Part shown: piece after piece, positions 1-9,124 of the stretch
How positions within the stretch are numbered: the first letter of the stretch is position 1
How the letters are laid out: every line of letters starts with the position of its first letter
Program-made: the position numbers and the translations under genes
The notes under the pieces: model-generated
What the model saw: only the letters and a program-made list of their open reading frames with translations
The model's database searches: none
What the model was told of the DNA's origin: nothing
DNA from: Bacteroides eggerthii
GTDB lineage: Bacteria > Bacteroidota > Bacteroidia > Bacteroidales > Bacteroidaceae
Direction of reading: 5' to 3'
DNA: 64,000 nucleotides
Assembly (NCBI RefSeq): GCF_025146565.1
Contig: NZ_CP102258.1
Coordinates: 3,256,001 to 3,320,000 of the forward strand

Positions 1-97
1 GCCAATAGCAAGAAAGAATATAAGATAAGTTTGATAGATATTTTCATTCTAAATAAGTAGTCATTTCAAAAACAAAGGCAAAGATAAAAATAATCCC

Positions 98-105
98 TAT
101 CTTTG
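98..105 (+). promoter_or_regulatory. Candidate -7 promoter element of the TPR/AraC gene
   Basis: TATCTTTG matches the Bacteroides -7 consensus TAnnTTTG, 25 bp upstream of the start codon at 130. No clear TTTG is seen at the -33 spacing, so the assignment rests on the -7 element only. Confidence 0.45.
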
Positions 106-129
106 CCACATAAATATAGGAAATAAACA

Positions 130-1839
130 ATGAGAACCCTCCGTCTTTGGTGTGTCATCTGCCTGGCACTCTTACCGACATCCAACACAATCCTCGCCAG
201 AAGTACTCCAAAGTCCGTTCAGGCTCCCGACAGTCTACTCACCGAGAGATATATTCGCAGTATCTACTTCTCTATGCCCGATAGTGCCCTGCACCTGCTC
301 AATGAAGCCGAAGCATCTCACCGGATGAAACCTTTCCGCATCGACATTCTGCGTTGCATGGTCTACGAAAGCCTGGGTATGTACGCCCTGAAAGAGCGCT
401 ACCTCCGGCGCGCCCTCGCCACCGACTCCGTAGAAAAGGTTCCTACCCGCAAGTTGCAAATACTGACACAGCTTGCCGCCGTCCTCGACCGTCAAAACAA
501 GTACGAGGAAGGTATACGCATCTGTTCCAAAGCTATCGACCTGGCGCAGGAGCTGCAACAGAAAGCAAGAGAAAGCGAACTGCTGTTCACAATCGGGAGA
601 ATATACGCAGGCATGCAGCGCATGGATGAAGCCCTGCAATATATGTACCGTTCCATCGACCTGCTGAAGGACAGCGACAATGTGCGCGAACTGGCATACC
701 TGTCCACCTACTACGGTGATTTGTCCGGCTATCTCTATGACAACCACCATAACGGCGAGGCTATCGAAATATGCCAACAGCGCCTCAACGTCATCCATCG
801 CATGAGCAGAATGCCCGGACCGCCTCCCGGCTACATTGACCAGCAATATGGATATCTCTACTCCAAACTAGCCTTATACTATCGGCAAGAGGGAAAAACC
901 CAAAAAGCCGCCGAGGCGTACCGCAACTACCTCGCCACTTCCTTTTCTTCCTCCCAAATGGGACAAGCCGAAATCGTTCCTTACTTGTTGCGTAACCACC
1001 AGTACCGGGAAGCCTTGCTGCGCCTGGACAATCATATCACCGTCTTCTGGCAGGCCGACACCATCAGCTACAACTATACCATAGCATTGGAGCATTACGC
1101 CCAAGCCTATCGCGGACTGGGCAACCAAGACCAGGCAAACAGTTACCTGCAACGTATCATTCGTGTGAACGACAGTATCTATCACCGTGAAAAGTCAAGC
1201 CAAGCACATGAGTTCGCCATTTTGTATCAGACGCAGGAGAAAGATACGCAGATACGCGAGACGCAGGCCGAACTCAAACGCCAGCACATTCTTTTTGCCA
1301 CTGCCAGCCTTGTAGCTTTGCTGCTGCTCATCTTGCTATGGGAGAAACACCTCAACCTGCGTCGTACCCATGAGCGTAACCGCATCGCCGTCCGCCAGAT
1401 AGACGAGTTGCTGGCACAGAAAGAGAAGTTGCGAAAGGCATACGCGGGAATAGAAAAAGAAGAGAGCGAAGAAAAACAGGCAGCGGCACAAGAAGTAAAG
1501 AACGAAGAAAACCGTCTCCGCTTCATGCAAATGGAAACTCACTTGATATCCGGTCGTCTCTTCCTGAACCCTGATATGACCCGTGAGGACCTGATGAAAA
1601 TTACCGGCCTCAGCAAGAACCGTCTCAGTGCTCTCTTGCAAGAGCAAGCCAACGATAATTTCAGCGGTTACCTCAACCGTCTTCGTGTGGAATACTCTGT
1701 AGCCTTGTTGAAAGAGAAAGACAAATTCACGATAGATGCCATAGCCTCCATGTCAGGCTTCAACAGCCGCAGTACCTATTATACGGCTTTCAATAAGATT
1801 TTCCATCTGTCGCCGGCGCAATATCGTGACAGTCTTTAG
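130..1839 (+). CDS. TPR-repeat membrane protein with C-terminal AraC-type DNA-binding domain
   Basis: A 569-residue regulator. It begins with a signal-like hydrophobic segment (about residues 5-22), followed by TPR-like helical repeats (about 40-370), one transmembrane helix (about 387-405), a charged coiled coil (about 410-475) and an AraC/HTH_18-like domain at the C-terminus (about 480-569; note NRLSALL and the terminal FHLSPAQYRDSL). This order matches the Bacteroides TPR/AraC membrane-bound regulators. They place the repeats in the periplasm and the DNA-binding domain in the cytoplasm, so that an envelope signal could control transcription directly. Its targets are not shown by the sequence. 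The nearest plus-strand surface genes are the fimbrillins starting at 2.8 kb, but a toxin-antitoxin pair lies between. Confidence 0.85.
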   Translation: MRTLRLWCVICLALLPTSNTILARSTPKSVQAPDSLLTERYIRSIYFSMPDSALHLLNEAEASHRMKPFRIDILRCMVYESLGMYALKERYLRRALATDSVEKVPTRKLQILTQLAAVLDRQNKYEEGIRICSKAIDLAQELQQKARESELLFTIGRIYAGMQRMDEALQYMYRSIDLLKDSDNVRELAYLSTYYGDLSGYLYDNHHNGEAIEICQQRLNVIHRMSRMPGPPPGYIDQQYGYLYSKLALYYRQEGKTQKAAEAYRNYLATSFSSSQMGQAEIVPYLLRNHQYREALLRLDNHITVFWQADTISYNYTIALEHYAQAYRGLGNQDQANSYLQRIIRVNDSIYHREKSSQAHEFAILYQTQEKDTQIRETQAELKRQHILFATASLVALLLLILLWEKHLNLRRTHERNRIAVRQIDELLAQKEKLRKAYAGIEKEESEEKQAAAQEVKNEENRLRFMQMETHLISGRLFLNPDMTREDLMKITGLSKNRLSALLQEQANDNFSGYLNRLRVEYSVALLKEKDKFTIDAIASMSGFNSRSTYYTAFNKIFHLSPAQYRDSL

Positions 1840-1907
1840 AAGATATTTCACCACAGAGGACACAGAGGGCACAAAGATTCTTTTTTAATGAAGAATTAGC
1901 ACTTCCA

Positions 1908-1937
1908 TTGGCAAGACGGAAACTATTCGTATATTTG
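1908..1937 (+). promoter_or_regulatory. Promoter of the toxin-antitoxin pair
   Basis: TTG at 1908-1910 and TATATTTG at 1930-1937 are separated by 19 bp, fitting the Bacteroides -33/-7 pattern. A purine-rich AAAGGAGA follows before the antitoxin start at 1974. Confidence 0.6.
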
Positions 1938-1973
1938 TAACGTTATACCACTATATATAAAGGAGATACAATT

Positions 1974-2255
1974 ATGACAACAATGAAACTAAGACGCTCA
2001 CTTTTTACAGAAGTCAATGCCGTACTGGACAGCGAAGAACTGACTCGCGCCGCTATCCAAGCTTTAAAAGAAGTAAGGAAAGCCGTTACTGCTGAAAGCA
2101 AAAGCGCCAAACAAGAAAAATTCATGCTAAACAGCCTGAAAGAGGCATTCCATGAATTGGATGAAGTAAAGACCGGTCGGAAAAAATCCCGCCCTGCCGA
2201 AGAATTGTTGAAAGAGTTACAAGAAATAGAAATGGAAGAAGGAGAAAAAGCATGA
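1974..2255 (+). CDS. Putative antitoxin of a RelE-type toxin-antitoxin pair
   Basis: A small, charged, helix-rich 93-residue protein with no signal peptide. It lies directly upstream of a RelE-like toxin and overlaps it by four bases (ATGA), which is typical of type II toxin-antitoxin operons. I do not recognise a named DNA-binding fold in it. The antitoxin call rests mainly on context, size and charge. The start at 1974 is preceded by AAGGAGATACAATT, a good ribosome-binding site. A start three codons later (ATGAAA, 1983) is possible. Confidence 0.6.
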   Translation: MTTMKLRRSLFTEVNAVLDSEELTRAAIQALKEVRKAVTAESKSAKQEKFMLNSLKEAFHELDEVKTGRKKSRPAEELLKELQEIEMEEGEKA

Positions 2256-2599
2256 TAAACATCCGTACCATTGAATTCTTTGACAAAAGCTACAAACACC
2301 TATTCAAAAAATATCGTTCTATTTCACAAGACTACCTACAACTGATAGAAGCACTACGTGAAAATCCTTATCTCGGTACCGACTTAGGAAACAATATACA
2401 CAAAATACGTATCGGCATTACCGGAAAAGGAAAAGGTAAACGTGGAGGGGCGCGTGTCCTGACAGATACTGAAGCCGTCATTAACGTAGAAGAAGGCATT
2501 GTCACCTTACTTGCCATTTATGATAAAGCTGAAATCAGTACTCTATCCGATAATAAAATCAAAGAATTGGTAGAAATAGCCAGAGCAGAAAACAAATAA
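2252..2599 (+). CDS. RelE/ParE-superfamily toxin
   Basis: A 115-residue protein of the RelE/HigB type. It contains the basic patch GKGKGKRGGARV followed by a predicted beta strand and LLAIYDKAE. That stretch resembles the RelE-family core, where lysine, arginine and tyrosine contact ribosome-bound mRNA. The expected role is mRNA cleavage or growth arrest when the partner antitoxin at 1974-2255 is degraded. The gene is translationally coupled to the antitoxin by the ATGA overlap and followed by a GC-rich hairpin. The family assignment is by motif recognition; the activity is inferred. Confidence 0.7.
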   Translation: MINIRTIEFFDKSYKHLFKKYRSISQDYLQLIEALRENPYLGTDLGNNIHKIRIGITGKGKGKRGGARVLTDTEAVINVEEGIVTLLAIYDKAEISTLSDNKIKELVEIARAENK

Positions 2600-2621
2600 G
2601 AATACCTCTTCTATCTCCCTT

Positions 2622-2658
2622 CTCACCCCCGCCAGGCACCCTTCTGAGCGGGGGTGAG
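2622..2658 (+). terminator. Hairpin after the toxin gene
   Basis: A perfect 11-bp stem, CTCACCCCCGC (2622-2632) with GCGGGGGTGAG (2648-2658), and a 15-nt loop. No T-tract follows, so it may act as a 3' stabiliser or weak terminator. Confidence 0.5.
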
Positions 2659-2854
2659 ACATTTCAGGACATCAAAGCGACAAATCAGGACAAGGAGAAG
2701 ACTACAAAAATGGGCGGTCTCTCAAAAAGTTTATACTTTCGCTACCAATTCAGCATCCGGTAATACCATGTATCCCACAAGACAAGCTGAAAACGATAAA
2801 AGCAAACAAACAAAAAAACTATATGGAATGCGAAACTATAAACAAGTAAACATC

Positions 2855-5800
2855 ATGAGAGTACTAAAGGAAGAAAAATGGGCACTGGTACGAACTGTTA
2901 CCGCTATCTGCATTACAGCCATGGCACTGATATGCCTGGTATTAGCGGCAGGATGTACCAATGACCTGACCGAAATCACCGAGAACCGGGGAACTGGAGA
3001 AACACTAGCTTTGGGCACGCTGACAACTAAAGACGCAAATGCCGCACACGCCGCCACACGCGCCGACTCCCCGCTCCCCGACGCCACCGCCTGGCAAGGC
3101 TTCTGCAGCGGAGACCAACTGCACGTCGCTATCGCCGCCGGAGAGGGCAGCACATTCACCCGATCCTCGGGCATCTACGAATACACTGCCGCCGGAAACA
3201 TACCGGGTAGCGGCAGCTGGACAGCCTCCACACCCGCCTACTGGCAAAGAGCCAACGGCAATATCCTCACCCTGTGGCGAGGCCCCGACTGCGACACCGC
3301 CACACCCGGCGCCTACGACATGCCGCTGACCTACGAAACCGATGTCATACAAGGGCATGCCCTTAATGCCTGGGATGGAAACACCTACACCAACGATGCC
3401 GATAAATGGCGCATCATGGACTTGCTGCGCTACTGTTCCGCCGATGCCGACCTCCCCACCGCTGCTACCGGGATGCCCGCCACCGGCTCTCCCCTCAACC
3501 TCATCCTGAAACACAGCATGGCGCAACTATGCGTAGAACTGCTGCCGGGTGAAGGCATGACCGCCCAAGAGCTACAAGCCCAAGTCACCGTACATCTGAA
3601 ATCTGCTGCCGCCACCTTCACCATACAGACCGACGGACGCCCCGCCATCTACAACTTCGAGAACGAGCAGAACCGCCAGGACGTGCGCCTGCTGAAAAAC
3701 GGCGCCACCTCCCTGAAGTTCTACGCCCTGATGCTGCCGGGACAAACCTTTGGCACAAACCGGGCGATGATGAGCCTGCATATAGGCGACACACACTTCA
3801 CCTACACCCCCGGCACTCCCCTCACCACTACCGAAAACACCTGTCACAAACTGGTGCTGCAAGTGAACCGTACCGAAGTGAGCGCCCTCAGCGTCACCTC
3901 CACCGGATGGCAAGACCCGACAGTGATTACGCAGCCCGATGAAGCGGAAGCGGAAGGGATACTGGTTATAAACGAGACACCGGGCACCCTAAAGGATAAC
4001 GCCACCCTACTGAACGCCTTGAAAGACGCCACCCAAGAAAGTCCTGTCGGTCTGATAATCACCGGAAAGATAAATGACAAGGATCTTGAGGATTTGAGCT
4101 CACTCATGAAATATAAGGATGGTGATACCAATAAGTTCAAAGTAAGTTCACTTGCCATTTATGCAACCGGCGGAACAACTCTTCCTCATTATTTCGCCAG
4201 CAACAATCCTAATCCGAACCCCGCATTGAAAAAAATAATACTCCCGGAAGGGATAACAGATACCGGAGAAATATCATTCTATAATTGTACGGCACTGACA
4301 GACGTCACCCTGCCCGACGGATTAACGATTATAAATCGCAACGCATTCCGGTCATGTAATGCATTGAAAAGTATCAAACTGCCCGAAACTGTGACAGACA
4401 TAAAAAATTTAGCTTTCCGTTCCTGTACTGCATTAGAGAACATCAATATCCCCGAGAAGGTAACGAAAATAGGAGAGCAAGCATTCTATGATTGCCAGAA
4501 ACTGAAAATTACCAAACTGCCCGATAACTTGGAAAGTATAGAGAAACAAGCATTCTATGGCTGCATTGCATTAGAGAGCATCAACATCCCCGACAAAACA
4601 AAAGATATAGGAGAGCAAGCATTTTTAGTTTGTAGCGGTCTGACAAGCCTAACGATAGGAGACGGAATGATAAACATTGGAAAGAAAGCATTCTTGTATA
4701 CCTCGTTGCAAAGTGTTACCATACAATCGGCTCAAGCCATAGGAGAATCCGCTTTCTTCGGTTGCTCAAGCCTGAGTGACGTAATCATAGGTCATGTCAA
4801 GAATATAGGAGAAAGCGCTTTCAGTGGTTGTACGAATCTGTCAAGCCTCAATATAGAAGGAACAGAAAGTATAGGAGACCAAGCATTCAAAAACTGCACA
4901 AGTCTGGCAAGCATCACCCTGCCACAGACGATAACCGGCATAGGAACTTTCGCATTCGCCGGTTCGGGACTGACAAGCATCACCATCCCGAGATCGGTGA
5001 AGCAAATATCAGACGAAGCTTTCAATGGATGCACCGCATTAAAAACCGCCACCCTGGAGGAGGGAGTGGAAACCATTGGAAAAAACGCATTCACCAACTG
5101 TAAGGAGCTGACAGACATCACTATCCCATCGACCGTAACAAGCATAGGAAATTATGCGTTCAACATATGTCCAAAGTTGGCAACCGTTACTTTCGCAGGA
5201 GAGACTCCACAATTAAACAGTCTTGGGCAAAATGCATTCCAATCATGCGAAGCGTTGACAAGCATCGATATCCCCGACAACGTAACTACACTGGCCACAC
5301 GTACATTCAATCTCTGCACGACACTGGAAAACGTAACACTCCCCAACCAACTAGAGAGTATAGGAGACTTCGTGTTTAATGAATGCTCGGCACTGAAAAA
5401 GCTGGACATCCCCCAGAGTGTGACAAGCATTGGAGGGAACGCATTCAATAGGTGCGGAGAATTGACAACTGTCAATTTCTTAGGACAGGTTCCTCAACTA
5501 AACAGCATCGGAAGACACGCATTCTACGAATGCCAGAAACTGGCGGACCTCACCCTTCCCGACAGACTGACGTCGATAGGAGAAAGCGCCTTCTATCGAT
5601 GCAACGCCCTGACAAGCATCAGAATTCCCGACAACGTGGTCACAATAGCTACAAAAGTATTCCAAGAGTGCAGCGGACTAGTCACCGTTGTCCTTCCCAA
5701 AAATCTGGAAAATATAAAAGACCTCGCGTTCAACAATTGTAGCGCATTGGCAAACTTTGTTTATGCAGGTTCGGCATTACCAGCTCCAACAGTGAGTAGA

Positions 5801-5995
5801 AATGCCTATTCTGTAAGCTCTAGACTCAAGTATCTGTTCCTCCCCAACTATACATCCACCATAACAGGAACAAGCCTCATTTGGGCAGGCAAAACTTGGA
5901 AGAATATCCATTACAATGCAAATAGCGGGACAGACATGAGCGCCATTGATGCCTTGACGAATATCAATAATTATCAGAATCATATAACACAATAA
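2855..5995 (+). CDS. Fimbrillin-like lipoprotein fused to BspA-type leucine-rich repeats
   Basis: A surface lipoprotein of about 1046 residues from the chosen start at 2855 (ATGAGAGTA; 2828 is an alternative). The same frame extends up to 2654, but that stretch looks non-coding because the signal peptide and lipobox LAAGC lie after 2855. The first ~370 residues look like a Mfa-like fimbrillin domain, with a TRADSP Arg-protease-like site near the N-terminus and a 'lyCh.l.l.vn..ev' style strand near 3840. The rest (nucleotides about 4200-5750) is a run of LRR_5/BspA repeats of about 23 residues. Recurrent motifs are 'IgeqAFygC..L..I.IPd.v..I'. BspA repeats usually mediate adhesion to host matrix or other bacteria. 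It is first in a group of three fimbrillin-like genes. Confidence 0.85.
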   Translation: MRVLKEEKWALVRTVTAICITAMALICLVLAAGCTNDLTEITENRGTGETLALGTLTTKDANAAHAATRADSPLPDATAWQGFCSGDQLHVAIAAGEGSTFTRSSGIYEYTAAGNIPGSGSWTASTPAYWQRANGNILTLWRGPDCDTATPGAYDMPLTYETDVIQGHALNAWDGNTYTNDADKWRIMDLLRYCSADADLPTAATGMPATGSPLNLILKHSMAQLCVELLPGEGMTAQELQAQVTVHLKSAAATFTIQTDGRPAIYNFENEQNRQDVRLLKNGATSLKFYALMLPGQTFGTNRAMMSLHIGDTHFTYTPGTPLTTTENTCHKLVLQVNRTEVSALSVTSTGWQDPTVITQPDEAEAEGILVINETPGTLKDNATLLNALKDATQESPVGLIITGKINDKDLEDLSSLMKYKDGDTNKFKVSSLAIYATGGTTLPHYFASNNPNPNPALKKIILPEGITDTGEISFYNCTALTDVTLPDGLTIINRNAFRSCNALKSIKLPETVTDIKNLAFRSCTALENINIPEKVTKIGEQAFYDCQKLKITKLPDNLESIEKQAFYGCIALESINIPDKTKDIGEQAFLVCSGLTSLTIGDGMINIGKKAFLYTSLQSVTIQSAQAIGESAFFGCSSLSDVIIGHVKNIGESAFSGCTNLSSLNIEGTESIGDQAFKNCTSLASITLPQTITGIGTFAFAGSGLTSITIPRSVKQISDEAFNGCTALKTATLEEGVETIGKNAFTNCKELTDITIPSTVTSIGNYAFNICPKLATVTFAGETPQLNSLGQNAFQSCEALTSIDIPDNVTTLATRTFNLCTTLENVTLPNQLESIGDFVFNECSALKKLDIPQSVTSIGGNAFNRCGELTTVNFLGQVPQLNSIGRHAFYECQKLADLTLPDRLTSIGESAFYRCNALTSIRIPDNVVTIATKVFQECSGLVTVVLPKNLENIKDLAFNNCSALANFVYAGSALPAPTVSRNAYSVSSRLKYLFLPNYTSTITGTSLIWAGKTWKNIHYNANSGTDMSAIDALTNINNYQNHITQ

Positions 5996-6014
5996 CCCAT
6001 ACTAAGACAAACTT

Positions 6015-7832
6015 ATGGTAACAACAATCACCCGAATACTCAATGTCCTGCGCACATCCGCTCCAAAGCGTTTCTTTGCCCAGAGACACCTTTTTACCCC
6101 GATACTCATGCTCGTTTCGGCCTTCCTTCTCACCGCATGCACCGGGCAACTGACGCTCCCCGGAGAAGACGAAAGTGGAGAAACCTCTCCCGAAGTCCTC
6201 GTGGGGAAACCGATACAGATAGACAATGCACTCTCCGCCAGTGCAGTGACTCGTGCGGATGGAGCCGTAACGACGGACAGCGACTTCCCCCAGGTGGGCA
6301 GCACTATGACCGTCTTCCTCACTATTCCCGCCGCAGATACCCCCGATCACAAGCCCCGGCGCTTACAGTCGAACTATACCTGCACATATCGAAATTATGA
6401 TGACGTCGCACATATCGTGACCTCCGCCACCTGGACGGCAGATGATACCGACGGGAACAGCCCCCTATGCTGGCAGTATGCCGACGCACGACATATATTC
6501 GCCGCCATTTCTCCCGCCATCCCCCTTACGGAATATTCTGTGAGCAATGCCGACGGCACGGAAAATCCGTTGCCGGCAGCCACCTTCACCTTGCCCGGCA
6601 CCTTCGACGAGCAAAGTTGTGAATATTGGAGAAGCTTGCGTTCCACATACCGGGCCTGCATTGTGGAGAAGCCCACCGCCACTCCCATCGAACTGAAAAT
6701 GCGCAAAGCGCTGACAGAAGTGGAAATAGCCTGTGACCCTTCCATGTGTAATGAGGTTATGCTCTACCAAGTGCCCCGCACCGCCTTTTTCAACCCCACA
6801 ACGGGAGAGGTAACCTCCCTGCGCGGGGGCATCACCGCCACACTCAGCGATGACGGCAACGGTGCAGCGGACAGTGACAAATTCATACCCGATTACACCA
6901 TCGGAGGAGAACTTGTTGCTACCGGAAATATCACCGCTTACAAAGTCGATGCTTTGGGCCTGTTTTATCGGGTTCTCCTCTTGCCCACCGCATACTATGA
7001 AAGCGGTGACAACCGATGCGACGGCAGCGGCTCACTTTCTTACTTTTTCACTGATAGAGACGGAATAAGCCACCTCTACAAGAATGATATTCACGCAGGG
7101 ATGGATACCAATGGCAATCCCGTTGCCGATGGCGGTTTCTGCCCCGGAAGCGTGCTGCAAATAATTAACAGCGTATTTACTGACGGTAGCTATGGTATCA
7201 AACTACTCCATTGTGATGGAACCTATACCGGCGGCACAAAAATCATCCATGAGCTAAACGCTTTGAAAAAGTTGGGTACGGAAGCCGAACTCTACATTAT
7301 TTATCTTACCGGTCCGTTAGGAGAACGGGAACAGGAAATAATGCAGGTATTGGCGGGTGTGGCGCAGGCTACAGAAATAGTAGAGGTATATGTAGAGCAA
7401 GTTCATGAAATAACCGATGGGCTGTTTAAGGATTGCAATAAAACAAGTACTTTGGGTTTTCCCAAAGCCACCACAATAGGCAGTAAAATCACTGCCGGTT
7501 CAGAAAGCCGGATGTATGTGTGTTACCTCCCAGCGGCTAAGAAAATTGCTTCCGATGCTTTCAGCGGATGCAAAGGTTTCAGCTTATGCCTATCCGGTAT
7601 TGATGAAAACGGCTCATTCTTCCTGCCCGAGTATAGTAAAGATACAGATACCCAAATAAATAATCTCCACCTCATTGATTTTCCCGAAAACTACTTTAAA
7701 GCAGCAGAAGGGGCATCACTGGATGATGAACGCCAAAAGCAATTGGAAAAATGCATGAAGTTCATAGGAACTAAAGATAGTCGTCTTATCTCAACCGGAA
7801 GATATGACTCCAGCGAAAAAACCGGACAATAA
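6015..7832 (+). CDS. Fimbrillin-family lipoprotein with degenerate BspA-like C-terminus
   Basis: A 605-residue protein whose long N-region (41 residues) leads into lipobox LLTAC (Cys42). A TRADG site follows, as in other Mfa-like fimbrillins. The central part (about 60-390) has the fimbrillin pattern, including FYRVLLLPTAYY. From about residue 390 there is a weak BspA-like segment (ITDGLFKDC, IASDAFSGC), as if a leucine-rich domain had decayed or become very short. It starts 19 bp after the preceding gene ends, so the two are probably co-transcribed. Function as a surface adhesin or pilus component is inferred from family only. Confidence 0.75.
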   Translation: MVTTITRILNVLRTSAPKRFFAQRHLFTPILMLVSAFLLTACTGQLTLPGEDESGETSPEVLVGKPIQIDNALSASAVTRADGAVTTDSDFPQVGSTMTVFLTIPAADTPDHKPRRLQSNYTCTYRNYDDVAHIVTSATWTADDTDGNSPLCWQYADARHIFAAISPAIPLTEYSVSNADGTENPLPAATFTLPGTFDEQSCEYWRSLRSTYRACIVEKPTATPIELKMRKALTEVEIACDPSMCNEVMLYQVPRTAFFNPTTGEVTSLRGGITATLSDDGNGAADSDKFIPDYTIGGELVATGNITAYKVDALGLFYRVLLLPTAYYESGDNRCDGSGSLSYFFTDRDGISHLYKNDIHAGMDTNGNPVADGGFCPGSVLQIINSVFTDGSYGIKLLHCDGTYTGGTKIIHELNALKKLGTEAELYIIYLTGPLGEREQEIMQVLAGVAQATEIVEVYVEQVHEITDGLFKDCNKTSTLGFPKATTIGSKITAGSESRMYVCYLPAAKKIASDAFSGCKGFSLCLSGIDENGSFFLPEYSKDTDTQINNLHLIDFPENYFKAAEGASLDDERQKQLEKCMKFIGTKDSRLISTGRYDSSEKTGQ

Positions 7833-7923
7833 CAGATAAGCAACTAATGACAACCCAACAAGCTATAACAACCCAGTAAGTAATATATCAAAGAAACTTA
7901 CTCAAAATAATAACTTATAATAT

Positions 7924-9000
7924 ATGATAACAATGAAAACAACAGTTCACAGTCCGGAGACTCTTCTCCATCATCTGCTCCACAGAGCAACCATCTTCCT
8001 TATGGCAACATCAGTAATCATCACCACCGCCTGCGAAAACAGCGATGACCCGGTAGTGGACCCCGTTCTCAGCAACCCCATTAGCCTGACGCTCCAACTG
8101 ACGCCCGCCACTGCACAAAGCGGGGCAGCCACACGCATCGCCATCGGCGCCACCACATTCGACAACGATGATGTATTGGGCATCTACCTGGCACACACCG
8201 CAGGCGCCACCACCGAACAGCCCATCACTGCCGCCATCGCTCCCTTGAACGCCAAGTGGCAGAACGGTACTTACACCGGTGACCAGATCCTCTACTGGCA
8301 AAACACGACGGATATGCACACACTCTACGCCTACTTTCCCTACACAGCAAGCGTAGACGCAGGGTTTAAAGTTCCCGCCACTATCCTTGCCAACCAAAAC
8401 GCTGCCACCGCCGCAACCGACTATGAAGCTGCCGATCTGCTGTGGGGCAAACTCTCCACCACCGCCTTGCAAACGGTCAGCGTCCCCATGCAACACTGCA
8501 TGAGCGAGGTCACCGTCACCATCGCCCCGGGCAGCGGATTTGCCATCGACGAGCCCCTGCCCGCCATCAGTAAGGTGGACTTGCTATGCGCCGACGGTTT
8601 CTGCCTGAACGGTACATGGAACCTTGCCGACGGAAGCATCACAGCCGCTGCCGCCACCGCCGCAACCACCACATTGACTGCCTACAGCCATACCACCACC
8701 GCACAAGAAGGAGATACCCCTACCCTTGTCTATCGTGCCATCGTGATGCCGGGACAGGTCTTCGTGAAGAACGCTGACTTTATCCGCGCCACCACTGCCG
8801 ACGGCACCACATATACCTACAAGCTCGCGATAAAAGACGCTGCCGATGAACCCACAGACCTCACCGCCACCACCAACCATACCTACACCTTCGCCCTGAA
8901 ACTGAACAAAAGCACACTCAACCTGACGCAAAGCACATTCAGCGTAAGCTCCTGGACATCGGGAGAACCGATTAAAGGCGGAGCCGATATGGACTTATAA
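7924..9000 (+). CDS. Fimbrillin-family lipoprotein
   Basis: A 358-residue lipoprotein with lipobox ITTAC (Cys37 from this start; a start at 7933 is equally possible). It has the fimbrillin layout: an N-terminal strand ending in an Arg site (AATRIAIG), 'DDVLGIYLAHT', 'LYAYFPYTASVDAG', 'MQHCMSEVTVTIAPG', 'RAIVMPGQVF', and the closing 'TYTFALKLNKS...FSVSSWTSGEPIKGG' typical of fimbrillin family members. It closes the plus-strand fimbrillin group and is followed by a terminator-like hairpin. The likely role is a structural or adhesive surface subunit. Confidence 0.85.
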   Translation: MITMKTTVHSPETLLHHLLHRATIFLMATSVIITTACENSDDPVVDPVLSNPISLTLQLTPATAQSGAATRIAIGATTFDNDDVLGIYLAHTAGATTEQPITAAIAPLNAKWQNGTYTGDQILYWQNTTDMHTLYAYFPYTASVDAGFKVPATILANQNAATAATDYEAADLLWGKLSTTALQTVSVPMQHCMSEVTVTIAPGSGFAIDEPLPAISKVDLLCADGFCLNGTWNLADGSITAAAATAATTTLTAYSHTTTAQEGDTPTLVYRAIVMPGQVFVKNADFIRATTADGTTYTYKLAIKDAADEPTDLTATTNHTYTFALKLNKSTLNLTQSTFSVSSWTSGEPIKGGADMDL

Positions 9001-9049
9001 GACGCATTAACAGCAAAGACACAAGAAAACTACGTTTCTGCTCTATAAC

Positions 9050-9083
9050 ATGGAGGATACGATAACACCGTACCCTCCATTTT
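9050..9083 (+). terminator. Terminator after the fimbrillin group
   Basis: ATGGAGG (9050-9056) pairs with CCTCCAT (9074-9080), with additional inner pairing TACG/CGTA, followed by TTT. It lies between the fimbrillin gene and alanine dehydrogenase. Confidence 0.6.
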
Positions 9084-9124
9084 CGTATCTTGCGACATGT
9101 TTAACCCCTTAAACTCTTAAGGTT

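Noticed and set aside
2654..2854. Upstream in-frame extension of the BspA/fimbrillin protein
   Set aside because: The extension is rich in Arg, Lys and Gln and precedes the signal peptide, which would not work as an internal segment; a start at 2855 or 2828 is preferred.
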